NCBI GenBank assembly: GCA_036267355.1
Contig: DATAWG010000088.1
Coordinates: 1-64,000 of the forward strand
Reading direction: 5' to 3'
From: Pirellulales bacterium
Lineage (GTDB): Bacteria > Planctomycetota > Planctomycetia > Pirellulales > DATAWG01
DNA: 64,000 nt
Positions 53,031 to 61,745 of this stretch are shown here, piece by piece. A program made the position numbers and the translations under genes. The notes under the pieces are model-generated. The model saw only the letters and a program-made list of their open reading frames with translations, was not told where the DNA came from and did not search any database. The first letter of the stretch is position 1, and every line of letters starts with the position of its first letter.

Positions 53031-53172
53031 TGGAAAACGCCCTCCTGGCCTTCCCTGGGCTTCCGGTCGTTGCGGGAAACTGGAAAACGCCCTCCTGGCC
53101 TTCCCTGGGCTTCCGGTCGTTGCGGGAAACTGGAAAACGCCCTCCTGGCCTTCCCTGGGCTTCGTTGCGGGA
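53031..53172. repeat. 50-bp tandem repeat upstream of glpD
   Basis: TGGAAAACGCCCTCCTGGCC starts at 53031, 53081 and 53131, an exact 50-bp period; the third unit is shortened by about 8 bp near its end (CCGGTCGTTGCGGG becomes CGTTGCGGG). Each unit contains CCTTCCCTGGGCTTC, whose inverse GCCCAGGGAAGG stands at 52999. The last unit ends about 20 bp before the glpD start. Confidence 0.95.
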
Positions 53173-53191
53173 TACTGCAAAAGGACCTCCC

Positions 53192-54889
53192 ATGCCGGCC
53201 CCCTACCCCGTGTTGATTTTGGGCGCCGGGATCAACGGCGCAGCGCTCGCGCGCGAATTGGCGCTGAATGGCCTGGGGGTCGTCATCGTCGACGAACGCG
53301 ACGTGGCATCCGGCGCCACGGCCGCATCTTCACGGCTGATTCACGGCGGATTGCGGTACCTGGAGCACCGGGAATTCGCCCTGGTGCGCGAGTCGCTTGC
53401 CGAACGAACGCGGCTGTTGAGGCTGGCCCCGCAATTCGTTCGACCGCTTCGGCTCTTTATTCCACTCAGCAATCGCATCGGCGGACTCACGAGCGCAGCT
53501 CGGCGATTCATCGGGCTGAACGTCGGGGCGCGACCGACCGGCGCCGCCCGCGGATTGTGGGCGGTTCGCATCGGGCTGTCGCTCTACGACGCCTATGCAC
53601 ACGACCCGTCGTTGCCGCGCCGCAAATTATTCAAGGCCAACTCGGCCGGCGCCGTGGCAGTCGACCCCAAGAAATACCGCTGGATGTATGCCTACTCCGA
53701 TGCGCAGGCGATTTACCCCGAACGGTTTGCGTTGGCGCTGTTGGAAGACGCGCGCCGTCTTTCCCGGCAGGCCGGCATGCCATTTCGCTTGTTCACCTAT
53801 CATCGCGCGACGCTCGATGGCCAAATTGCACACGTCGCGCCGCTCGATCAAATCGGCCGATCAACCGGCGAATCTGCCTTTTCCTTCGCGCCCGCGGCGA
53901 TCATCAATGCCACCGGTGCGTGGGTGGATCGCACACTGGCCGCACTCAAGATTCCTTCGCAGCGGCTGATCGGCGGCACCAAGGGAAGTCATTTCGTGAC
54001 CTACGATCCAGCACTCCGCGATCGCCTTGCCGGACGCGGGATTTACGCGGAAGCCACCGATGGCCGGCCGATCTTCGTGCTCCCGATCGGCAATGGCACA
54101 CTGGTGGGCACGACCGATTTGATCTACGACGACGATCCGGCCGCCGCAATCGCGTCGCCCGAGGAATTACGATACCTGTTGGACGCCGTGAGCGCTTTGT
54201 TCGCCGACCTGCGGCTCTCGGAGAAAGATCTTGAAATGCACTACTGCGGCGTTCGGCCGCTGCCGTATTGCGGGCCGGAAACGCCGGCCGCCGTAACTCG
54301 GCGGCACATTTTGCAGGCGAACCCGAATTGTGCCGTGCCGTTTTTTTCCATCATCGGCGGCAAGTTGACCACCTGCCGTTCGCTGGCCGAGGAAACGGCG
54401 GCGACGATTCTGGCCCGGCTCGGCCTGCCGCACTCGCGGAATTCTCGCGATCGACCGCTTCCCGGCGGCGAAGCTTATCCGGCCGATGCCGCGGCGGCGG
54501 CACATGAGAAAAATCGACTGGCCGAAAAATTTCGCATGCCGCACGAGGCGATCGAAGCGGTTTGGTTGCTCCTCGGCACGCGCACGGATGCGGTGTTGAC
54601 CGAAGCCGGATGTGCCGACGAGGCCGCGCCGAAATTTGTCGCAGGCACGCCGATGCCGCGGGCATTCGTCCGCTGGGTGATCCAAAACGAATGGGCCACC
54701 ACGCTCGACGACATTGTCGAACGACGGCTGATGCTCGTCTACCACGCGGGCTTGTCGCGGCGAACGCTTGCCGATCTCGCGCAACTTCTTTCCGAATGCG
54801 GACGCTTGCCGCGCGATCGCACGGTTGCGGAAGTGAACGCCGCCGTCGAGCGTCTGCAAACGCGCTTCGGCAAACGCGTCGCAGATTGA
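53192..54889 (+). CDS. glpD: Glycerol-3-phosphate dehydrogenase
   Basis: A 565-residue FAD enzyme at the membrane surface that oxidises glycerol 3-phosphate to dihydroxyacetone phosphate. FAD site LILGAGINGAALARELALNG, then SGATAASSRLIHGGLRYLEH (GlpD signature), INATGAWVDRTLAALK, GGTKGSHFVTYD and VGTTDLIYDDDP, and SIIGGKLTTCRSLAEETA. The C-terminal helical domain is complete. ATG 53192 has AAGGAC upstream; the frame opens 234 bp earlier through the tandem repeat, which is not part of the protein. It follows the glycerophosphodiesterase and probably shares its transcript. Confidence 0.95.
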   Translation: MPAPYPVLILGAGINGAALARELALNGLGVVIVDERDVASGATAASSRLIHGGLRYLEHREFALVRESLAERTRLLRLAPQFVRPLRLFIPLSNRIGGLTSAARRFIGLNVGARPTGAARGLWAVRIGLSLYDAYAHDPSLPRRKLFKANSAGAVAVDPKKYRWMYAYSDAQAIYPERFALALLEDARRLSRQAGMPFRLFTYHRATLDGQIAHVAPLDQIGRSTGESAFSFAPAAIINATGAWVDRTLAALKIPSQRLIGGTKGSHFVTYDPALRDRLAGRGIYAEATDGRPIFVLPIGNGTLVGTTDLIYDDDPAAAIASPEELRYLLDAVSALFADLRLSEKDLEMHYCGVRPLPYCGPETPAAVTRRHILQANPNCAVPFFSIIGGKLTTCRSLAEETAATILARLGLPHSRNSRDRPLPGGEAYPADAAAAAHEKNRLAEKFRMPHEAIEAVWLLLGTRTDAVLTEAGCADEAAPKFVAGTPMPRAFVRWVIQNEWATTLDDIVERRLMLVYHAGLSRRTLADLAQLLSECGRLPRDRTVAEVNAAVERLQTRFGKRVAD

Positions 54890-55143
54890 TGGGGCGTCGG
54901 CCGCACTGCGAGGCGAATCCAGCAACACTAACCCGAAGCGTTAGCGAGGGAGCGCCGCTACGGCGGCATCGTCTCGCTGCAGGCGGCCACGCGCATGCAC
55001 ATTGGATCAATGCGTTCGTGAGGGCAACCCGCAAGAGAGCGCGTCCTCGCTTACGCTTCGGGCCAGTGTTGAGGGACGACCCGCAAGAGAGCGCGTCCTC
55101 GCTTACGCTTCGCGCCTAGTGTGGCATGATGAACAATCCGGCC
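54890..55143. repeat. CTCGCTTACG repeats in a 52-bp direct duplication
   Basis: An inverted TAACCCGAAGCGTTAGCGAG stands at about 54929. Then CCCGCAAGAGAGCGCGTCCT begins at 55028 and again at 55080 (52-bp period), each followed by CGCTTACGCTTCG. The block runs up to the stop codon of the minus-strand P-II gene; no terminator is evident. Confidence 0.75.
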
Positions 55144-55491
55144 TTAAATTGCTTCGCCGCCGCGTTCGCCGGTGCGGATGCGGATGCAATCTTCCAGCGG
55201 CAGGACAAAGATTTTGCCGTCGCCGATATCGCCGGATTTGCCGGTGCGGCCGCCGCGGATGATGGCGTTGATCGTCGGTTCGACGAATTCTTCGTTGACG
55301 GCGATTTGCAGTTGCACTTTCCGCAGCAGGTTCACGGCAATTTCGTGGCCGCGATACACTTCGGTGTGCCCTCGCTGCCGGCCGAAGCCTTGCACATCCA
55401 TGATCGTAAGCCGAAAGACTTCGACTTCGGTGAGAGCGGCCTTGACGGCTTCGAGCCGGCTGGGCTGAATGATGGCAATAATGAGTTTCAT
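55144..55491 (-). CDS. P-II family nitrogen regulatory protein lacking Tyr51
   Basis: A 115-residue trimeric signalling protein that binds ATP/ADP and 2-oxoglutarate. Hallmarks: MKLIIAIIQPSRLEAVKAAL, MDVQGFGRQRGHTEVYRGHE (T-loop), IIRGGRTGKSGDIGDGKIFV and the C-terminal RIRTGERG. The T-loop residue uridylylated in proteobacteria, Tyr51, is Ile here (YRGHEIAVNLL), while Tyr46 is kept. Covalent control by GlnD at this site is therefore impossible. No amtB or glnA adjoins it, so it cannot be assigned to GlnB or GlnK by context. Confidence 0.92.
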   Translation of the reverse strand: MKLIIAIIQPSRLEAVKAALTEVEVFRLTIMDVQGFGRQRGHTEVYRGHEIAVNLLRKVQLQIAVNEEFVEPTINAIIRGGRTGKSGDIGDGKIFVLPLEDCIRIRTGERGGEAI

Positions 55492-55647
55492 CGAACGATC
55501 GCTCGGGGCCTTGCGTTGCCTTGATCGTAGTCGAGCCCAGCGCGCCGCTCAAGAGGCCAAGGCTACGACTACAGGCTTGGGCCTACAGGGCTAATTCCTC
55601 GGCCTCGACCTCGCAACCTCCGATGATCCCAGGTTCTTCGTCCTGCA

Positions 55648-55937
55648 GCCTACAGCCTCAAGCCTGTAGCCTTGGAAAAAAAGAATGCCCCGGCCTGGGC
55701 AGGCTAGGCGGAGCGCCTACCCAAGCCGTTGGGGCATCCTTCTGGTCCCGGCAGGGACCGAAGCTCGTGTGAGGGGATTTTTGTTCCGGTCCGCCCCCCG
55801 GGGTGCGCATCCGGCGCCCATGGCGCGGACCGGAAAAAAAGCGGCGTGCCGCAGGTTGCTTCGGGCCTGATGATCCCACCCACCGACCCAGCGAGACAGC
55901 GCCCAGAAGCCTCTCGTCAGCAACCTGCGACACGCCC
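55648..55937. repeat. Block of consecutive hairpins (candidate structured RNA or mobile palindrome)
   Basis: A GCCTACAGCCTCAAGCCTGT hairpin unit (55648-55674, as between panC and lgt) is followed by four stems: GAATGCCCC...GGGGCAT with inner GGCG/CGCC (55683-55737), GGTCCC/GGGACC (55744-55759), TTCCGGTCCGC (55784-55794) with GCGGACCGGAA (55825-55835), and an 18-bp near-perfect pair GGCGTGCCGCAGGTTGCT (55843-55860) with AGCAACCTGCGACACGCC (55919-55936). No frame is convincing on either strand. Confidence 0.6.
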
Positions 55938-56661
55938 GCACGCCCTACAGAGATCGGCCCCCAACGATGTTCGATTCGAAATGGCAGTGTCGCACTTCGT
56001 GTGCAACATCACTGTATTCGCAACCATCGCCGAAGTCCGCTAAAGATCCGATTCACCTCGTAAGAGAGATTGTTTGGCCGCTCTTCTTCACCGTTGGTGA
56101 CCGCGCCTTGAAGAACCGCCATTGGACGCTGTGGCATTGCAATCTCTGTGCCAGCCAATTGCAAGCACGATCGCATCGACCACGAAGCCCGTTAAGGAAA
56201 AGAGCTTACATCAATTCATCACCGACAGAATATAATTGCAAGCGTTGGGGCGTTCGGCGCGTCTGCCCGTTTGCAATGCAAGCCGCGATGCGCGGGTAAG
56301 CAAAATTCTCGCGCACAAATCCCGAGCGAGCCATCCGCCGCCGAGATGCAGAAAACATTGTGCAAAAGCACCCGGGCGGTCCACGATTTAAGGACGGCGC
56401 TTCGTCAAAGACCAGGCATTGCCTCAGAAACACTAGCCCGAAGCGTCAGCGAGGGACGCCGATGACAGACGTTAATTTCTCTTCGATGCGGCTTTCGCGG
56501 ATCTGCGGAATCGAGGGCGTGTGCAAATCGGCAAATGGACAGCCTTGTGGCGGTTCGTCCTCGCTAACGCTTCGGGCCAGTGTGCCGGTCGGCGGGTCTT
56601 CCGACCGGGTTGGCATTCGATTTGGCAGACGAAGCTTACCGGCCGATATGGCGGCCAGTTA
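55938..56661. other. Gap with scattered CTCGCTAACG repeats
   Basis: TAGCCCGAAGCGTCAGCGAG stands at about 56433 and CCTCGCTAACGCTTCGGGCC at about 56557. The central 55960-56300 is less GC-rich than its surroundings and shows no frame with protein character; 56145-56230 has no repeats. A CGGCGGGTCTTCCGACCGGG near-palindrome lies at 56589-56608, just beyond the protease 3' end. No terminator is clear. Confidence 0.4.
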
Positions 56662-58809
56662 CTATACGACCCATCGCGTTTGGCTTGTCTCGGATTCGGC
56701 AAGCACATATTCGAGAGCCGACTTCGAGGGCGTGCTAGACGGCGTCGTGAGGCTGATCCAACCCGACGCGGCCGAGCTAGTGCTGTTCTCCGCCACCACC
56801 TCAAACTGGTAGGTCGTTCCGGCCGACATGCCGGAAATCGTCGCCGAGCTTGTGCTGCCGCTCACTGCGCCCAAATAAACCGCTTGCCGGCCGTTCCAAT
56901 AATAAATCGCATATTCGGTCGCGCCCGGCGAATCGGTCCAAGAGAGCGTGCCTGCCGTGGACGAAGTTGCCGTGGCGGTCACTTTTGTCGGCGCGGCCAG
57001 AGCCACGGTCTTTGGCATCGTGACACTCGCGACATTGCTCGCCGCGCTTGTGGAGGTCGCGTTGTAGGCAACGACGTAGAACGATTCAGTAGCGCCCGGC
57101 GTCAGGCCGCTGATGCTGACCGACGTGGTTCCAGAGCTTCCAAGTTCCGTCACGCTGCTGCCGTTCTTTTCATAAATCAGATATCCGGTGGCGCCGGCCG
57201 AGGCGCTCCAAGATAGTGTGGCGGTCGTGCTGGAGGTGGCGATGGCTGCGGCATTCGTCGGTGCCGCGATCGCGACGGCGGCAGCTTGCGTGGTCGTGTT
57301 GAACCAAGGGGTCGTGCCAGAGCCGGCCGTGTTGCTTGCCACGATTTCGAATGCATACTTCGTCTTGGCGGCCAAGCCGGTGACGGAATACGATGCCGTC
57401 GAAGAGCCGACCGTACCGACGTCTACCACGTTTGGACTGCTTGCGGTTTGATTGGTGGCAGTTCCTTCAAACTCGTAGATCGTGTAGCCCGTCGCGCCGC
57501 TCGACAACGACCAGCTCAAATTGATCTGGCTGCTCGAGATTGCGGTCGCGGAATAGGTCGCTGGGGAAACGGGCGCGGAAACCGTGCCGCCGCCAGTCGA
57601 AGTCGAGGCGCCGTAGCCGGCCAGATACGGAATCAGCAGATTTGCGGCGGGAGTGCCGATGCCCGTGGCCAGGTCGTAGCCGGGGCCAGCCGATTCGTAC
57701 TGTGTGCTGCCGACGGTGATGTCGTGGAAATCGGCGGCCGGAGCGGCATAGAGGGCGGCCAGTGTTTGCGACGCCCCGTTGAGCGTTCCCAAGCTCGCTG
57801 CGGCGCGGCCTTGATCGGCGATGGCAATCAAAGCGGCCCATTGCGGGGCGCCGGCGCTCGTGCCACCGACATCGATCCATCCGCCGGTGCCGTCGAACGA
57901 GTCGTAAACGGCGTATCCGACGCCCGCATCGTACGAAACATCGGGCACATCGCGGCCGGAGAATTCTTTGCTCACCCCGCCGCCGCCGCTATAGGTCGTT
58001 CCATCGGAAGTTTGCGGCTCCCAGGCCGTTTCGCTGCTGATCGTGTTGTTGGAATTCAAATACACGTCGGTGCCGCCGACGGCCAGCACATTGGGCGACT
58101 CGGCCGGGAAATTCGCCACGCCTTCGTCGCCCGTCGATGCGACGAATGTGATTCCCTGATGACCGCTGGGCGTAACCAGATATTCCGAACTGAGGGCCTG
58201 ATCGTTGGCCGTGTCGGCAGTGCTGTCGTCGCTCCCCCAGCTCATCGAAATCACCGACACGCTGCTCAGGTTGCGGGCATAGTTGACCGCGGCGAATAGA
58301 TTGGTATCCGAATCGCTACTGGCCTCGACCAGAATGATATTCGCGCCCGGAGCGATGGCATGCGCCCATTCGACGTCGAGCGATTCTTCGACCTCCCAGC
58401 CGGCGCTGGAGTCGGTGCTCGGCAACGTCGAACCGCCGCTCTCGTTCACGACCTTGAAGCTGGGGGGCGCGGCGATTCCATAAGCGCTGTCGAAGGTGGC
58501 CAGATCCGAGGCGATGTTTGGATCGTTGTAGGCATCGATGATGGCGATCGTTTCGCCGGCGCCATTGGCCGCGGCGGAGCCGAACGATGCCGTGCTGCTG
58601 AAACCGTAAGCCGTGCGAATCTCGGCCGGCGTGTAGCCGCTATTGGTCGAGCTTGAGGCGGCCTTCGTTGTCGCCAAAAATTTGATGTAGTCTGGCGTGA
58701 ATCCGCTCGCAGACAGCATCTGCCGAGCTTCGAGCGATTCGAGATTCAGGCGTTGGGCGGTTCGGGCGTTCTTGGTCGAGTTTTTGCGTGAGTTCCGCTT
58801 CCGCAGCAT
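56662..58809 (-). CDS. Secreted S53 (sedolisin) serine peptidase with FN3-like repeats
   Basis: A 715-residue exported protein. The N-terminus is basic and then LESLEARQMLSASGF, the planctomycete LESLExRxLLSA-type surface-protein motif, after which the mature enzyme begins. The S53 catalytic Glu and Asp are in WEVEESLDVEWAHAIAPGAN, the oxyanion Asp in FVASTGDEGVANFPAE and the nucleophile Ser in IDVGGTSAGAPQWAAL. The calcium-site region LATGIGTPAANLLIPYL ends the protease at about residue 405. Three FN3-like repeats follow, each with LSW and ATGYTIYE- or ATEYAIYYW-like strands. There is no separate prodomain, unlike classic sedolisins. ATG 58809 is preferred to a start 96 bp upstream because the basic MLRKRNSRKN fits the motif's normal spacing. 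Confidence 0.9.
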   Translation of the reverse strand: MLRKRNSRKNSTKNARTAQRLNLESLEARQMLSASGFTPDYIKFLATTKAASSSTNSGYTPAEIRTAYGFSSTASFGSAAANGAGETIAIIDAYNDPNIASDLATFDSAYGIAAPPSFKVVNESGGSTLPSTDSSAGWEVEESLDVEWAHAIAPGANIILVEASSDSDTNLFAAVNYARNLSSVSVISMSWGSDDSTADTANDQALSSEYLVTPSGHQGITFVASTGDEGVANFPAESPNVLAVGGTDVYLNSNNTISSETAWEPQTSDGTTYSGGGGVSKEFSGRDVPDVSYDAGVGYAVYDSFDGTGGWIDVGGTSAGAPQWAALIAIADQGRAAASLGTLNGASQTLAALYAAPAADFHDITVGSTQYESAGPGYDLATGIGTPAANLLIPYLAGYGASTSTGGGTVSAPVSPATYSATAISSSQINLSWSLSSGATGYTIYEFEGTATNQTASSPNVVDVGTVGSSTASYSVTGLAAKTKYAFEIVASNTAGSGTTPWFNTTTQAAAVAIAAPTNAAAIATSSTTATLSWSASAGATGYLIYEKNGSSVTELGSSGTTSVSISGLTPGATESFYVVAYNATSTSAASNVASVTMPKTVALAAPTKVTATATSSTAGTLSWTDSPGATEYAIYYWNGRQAVYLGAVSGSTSSATISGMSAGTTYQFEVVAENSTSSAASGWISLTTPSSTPSKSALEYVLAESETSQTRWVV

Positions 58810-59283
58810 GGCTGTCTTCCCGAGTGGGGATCCTGGATTTGTAGCTTGCCCGGCATGATCCAATCGCTTCGCGGGTCGTCTTGGGCGGCTGCGGCCGAAT
58901 GCCATCAGGCCCGGATCGACAAATCCCTTCGAGTGCGGTCGGCTGACACCGCCGCAATTCCGCGCAAAACGCTTGGTGTTTTTGGGGCTCTGACTTTCAC
59001 GTTCGCCGTTGCCGGCGATCGTGCTCCCTACGCTACTGGCTCAGCGTGGTCAGAATCCCCCTGTCCCCTTAGTCACCGATTATTCCGGTAGCCGACAAAT
59101 TGGCAAGGATTTGGACATGAAATGTCCGGAAAATGCCGCGTGGCGGGTTCCGGTGGACACCGCCTCCAATAGATCAGTCGGCGCGGACGGCGCGCGATCG
59201 GCGGAAAATTCGTCGCGGGCCGTACACCTTATCAACCGCCCGATGCCCCCGGCAAATTCACAAAAACACCGGGCGCCATGGGA
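58810..59283. other. Upstream region of the protease gene
   Basis: The gap lies between two minus-strand genes and should contain the terminator of the upstream gene and the promoter of the protease. No hairpin with a T-run, repeat family or small gene was recognised. Confidence 0.4.
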
Positions 59284-60894
59284 TCAGAAGTTCACTTTGT
59301 ACTTGAGCGACAGCTTCTGCCGGGTGGCGGCAGTGTCCTCGTCGATCTGCTGCATGATTTGGCTGGCCGACGCTCCGGCTTTGGCCGTTTCCTCGTGGCG
59401 GATGCCTGGTTTGCTCCTGTTCACCACGGTGTAGTTGTTGGTGACGTACGGGCGGTCGTGGCGGCCGGTTCCATTGCGGCCATGCCAGCCATAGGAGTAT
59501 TTGTAGGCCAAGCCCTGGGTTTGCGTCACGTAGACGCGCCGCGGGCTAGCCTCGCGGGCCAACATTTGAACGTCGACGCCGCGAACCACGCTGCTTGCTT
59601 GGCGGAGCGCGTCGGCCGTCCGCTGCGCATAAGCAACCAATTCGGGATCGATGCCCAGCACGGGCAATTCGTCGATCCGGCGAGCGTAGGAATCATACCA
59701 AAGGGCGGTGCCGCCGAGCGTGGTCGCGTCGCCACTGCCGGATCGAAGATCGGAGATGTCGCCGGTGATCCGCTTGAAGAAGGCCTGAGCGGCCGCTACG
59801 TCGTTGAAGTAGGATTGCGCCGATCCGGTGGAAGCCGGATTTTCGGCCGGCGCCGTCAAGGGCGGCAGTGCGGTCGGCGGCGGCGGTTCGGGATGATTCG
59901 CGGCGGAAGCCGGCGGCGCTTCCGGCACTTTCTCGAACGACGGTGGACGATCGAACAAACTGAAGATGCGTTTCAGCCCGCTCGACGTTAGATAGCCTTC
60001 GAGCGTTATTTGCGGACCGGTCACGGTTGGCTTCCAATCTTGAAGTTCGCTGAGCATCGCGCCCCGTTTGGACAAGGCATGCAGCAACATAACCTTCGCC
60101 AACTCGGGCGGGATGCCGACGTTGTCGGAGAAATCGACTTTCACTTTGCCGAACGGCCTGTCGGCGAACGTAACGCCGAGCGTCAGGCCGCGGATTCCGG
60201 CGAACATTTTGGCCAGCCGCTCGAGCTCGGCCGCCGGCTGATCGGCAAACTTGTCGGACGCCTTCAGCGACGCCAGCACCTCATCCGGCGAGTGAATGTT
60301 CTCTAGATCGATGGCCAGGATAATCGGAGTACCCAGTTGGTTGGCGTAGCCATAGGCTTCGGTCAAATACGGCGACAAATCGGGCCGCTTTGCCGCATCG
60401 GTTTCGCGAATCCAGCGCCCCACCGATTGCCGGTCGGTAGGGGCCATCACGCCGACCAAGTCGGGAGCGAACTGCACCGCATAGGCGTCGGTGGGCAGGG
60501 CGACTGCCTTGTAGCTGCCGACGGTATCCAGCTTTCCGCCGCTCATCGTCGCCAAGTTCGACATGTCCGCATTGGCGTCGAGCCGCATGATGCTCGACTC
60601 CCACTGCGGAGCCATTTCTTGCAGATCCATCTGCGTTGCAAAGATGGCTTGCATGGCGTCGGGTGGGATGGCCGACAGCCCGGCGGCATACCGCTGCTCG
60701 TGTTTGGTCTTCCAATTTTGCTGGATGCCCTTGGGGCTATTGAAAATTTGGTCGACATTGAGCAGCACCAGCGCGTTGGCCCCGGCGGGGACGCGTTTGA
60801 CAAGTTCGTCGAATTTCTGCCCGTATGCCGCCGCCGACGGCGCCAACGCAACTGCTGCCGCAACGATCAACCAACCGCAATTTCCGACTCGCAT
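59284..60894 (-). CDS. Exported protein of unknown function
   Basis: A 536-residue protein with a signal peptide (MRVGNCGWLIVAAAVALAPS, cleavage near AYG-QKF). The mature part starts KFDELVKRVPAGANALVLLN and contains a repeated architecture of helical and beta segments (residues 30-330, e.g. LTEAYGYANQLGTPIILAID), a Pro-rich linker (PEPPPPTALPPLTAPAENPA, about 345-370) and a polar C-terminus with HGRNGTGRHDRPYVTNNYTV. No domain is recognised; the opening resembles periplasmic proteins of planctomycetes that I know only as hypothetical. Start chosen at 60894, where GGGAGCG precedes the ATG. Confidence 0.7.
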   Translation of the reverse strand: MRVGNCGWLIVAAAVALAPSAAAYGQKFDELVKRVPAGANALVLLNVDQIFNSPKGIQQNWKTKHEQRYAAGLSAIPPDAMQAIFATQMDLQEMAPQWESSIMRLDANADMSNLATMSGGKLDTVGSYKAVALPTDAYAVQFAPDLVGVMAPTDRQSVGRWIRETDAAKRPDLSPYLTEAYGYANQLGTPIILAIDLENIHSPDEVLASLKASDKFADQPAAELERLAKMFAGIRGLTLGVTFADRPFGKVKVDFSDNVGIPPELAKVMLLHALSKRGAMLSELQDWKPTVTGPQITLEGYLTSSGLKRIFSLFDRPPSFEKVPEAPPASAANHPEPPPPTALPPLTAPAENPASTGSAQSYFNDVAAAQAFFKRITGDISDLRSGSGDATTLGGTALWYDSYARRIDELPVLGIDPELVAYAQRTADALRQASSVVRGVDVQMLAREASPRRVYVTQTQGLAYKYSYGWHGRNGTGRHDRPYVTNNYTVVNRSKPGIRHEETAKAGASASQIMQQIDEDTAATRQKLSLKYKVNF

Positions 60895-61093
60895 GCTTCG
60901 CTCCCGGTAGTAAAAGTCGCCGGCATTAAGCCGGCGAAGGCATCCGCAAAAACATCCAATCACTACCCATACTAACATCGCCCAGCGCGGATAGTTTCGC
61001 GAATTAGCCCTGAAGGGGGGCTAAAGCGCCATCCATTTGCGGCGATCTTGCGGGCAGCCATTGCCGGGGAACGAAGACTTCGGCTGACCGCGC

Positions 61094-61483
61094 CTATTCC
61101 TTCACGCGCGTGGCTTCCCAATCGCGGGTTTGGGCTTGGCCATTGCGCTCGAATTCCGTCTTGCCCTTGATCGTGTCGCCGCTGAGCTTGCCGGTGAATT
61201 TCGAGGTCATCTTATTGCCGTTGCGTTCTCGGGTGATCGAGAACGCGATGTCGCCGTCTTTGAAGGTGCCGTCTTGGATTTCCACGTCGCCATTGCGGCC
61301 GGCGATGCTTCCGGTGAGCTTGTCGCCTTCGAGTTTCAGCTTGAGCTTCACTTCGTGGGATTGATCGTTGAACTTGACCTCCCACTTCCAGGTGCCGGTC
61401 GGATTGTCCGCGGCTCGGGCCACATTCGCCATCGCCGCCGCCACGATCGCCAGCCCGAGCGCCACGGTCAAAAGTCGTCGCAT
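61094..61483 (-). CDS. Small secreted beta-rich protein
   Basis: A 129-residue protein with a signal peptide (MRRLLTVALGLAIVAAAMAN, cleavage after ARA). The mature 105 residues begin NPTGTWKWEVKFNDQSHEVK and run as alternating beta strands (LEGDKLTGSIAGRNGD, GDIAFSITRERNGNKMTSKF, TGKLSGDTIKGKTEFERNG), the pattern of small lipocalin-like or avidin-like barrels common in planctomycete exoproteomes. The ligand is unknown. A longer in-frame start would add 88 residues without signal character, so ATG 61483 is used. Confidence 0.8.
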   Translation of the reverse strand: MRRLLTVALGLAIVAAAMANVARAADNPTGTWKWEVKFNDQSHEVKLKLKLEGDKLTGSIAGRNGDVEIQDGTFKDGDIAFSITRERNGNKMTSKFTGKLSGDTIKGKTEFERNGQAQTRDWEATRVKE

Positions 61484-61745
61484 CGGAAAATCTCCATGGA
61501 AAGGAAACAAGCCTTTGCGGTGCGCCCCCATGACGCTCGCCGGCTCGTCGGTAAGGGCAATGATAACCAGTTGCCGGAGGGAAGTGTTAGCACACGAAGG
61601 AAAATCTCGCGCGACTCTCGGCGCCGGCCATGGTGACCGTGAGCCGTCGATAGGGGTCGCCAATTCGCTGCGCGGCGTGGTAGTCTTTCCGCGAAACCGG
61701 TGATCGAATGCCGCGCGATTGCCCACATTCCGGAAGGAGAGCCGC

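Noticed and set aside
55658-55933. Small minus-strand frame over the hairpin block
   Set aside because: Its translation follows the inverted repeats (Gly/Pro/Arg-rich, no domain) and lacks a ribosome binding site; RNA or repeat structure explains the region better.
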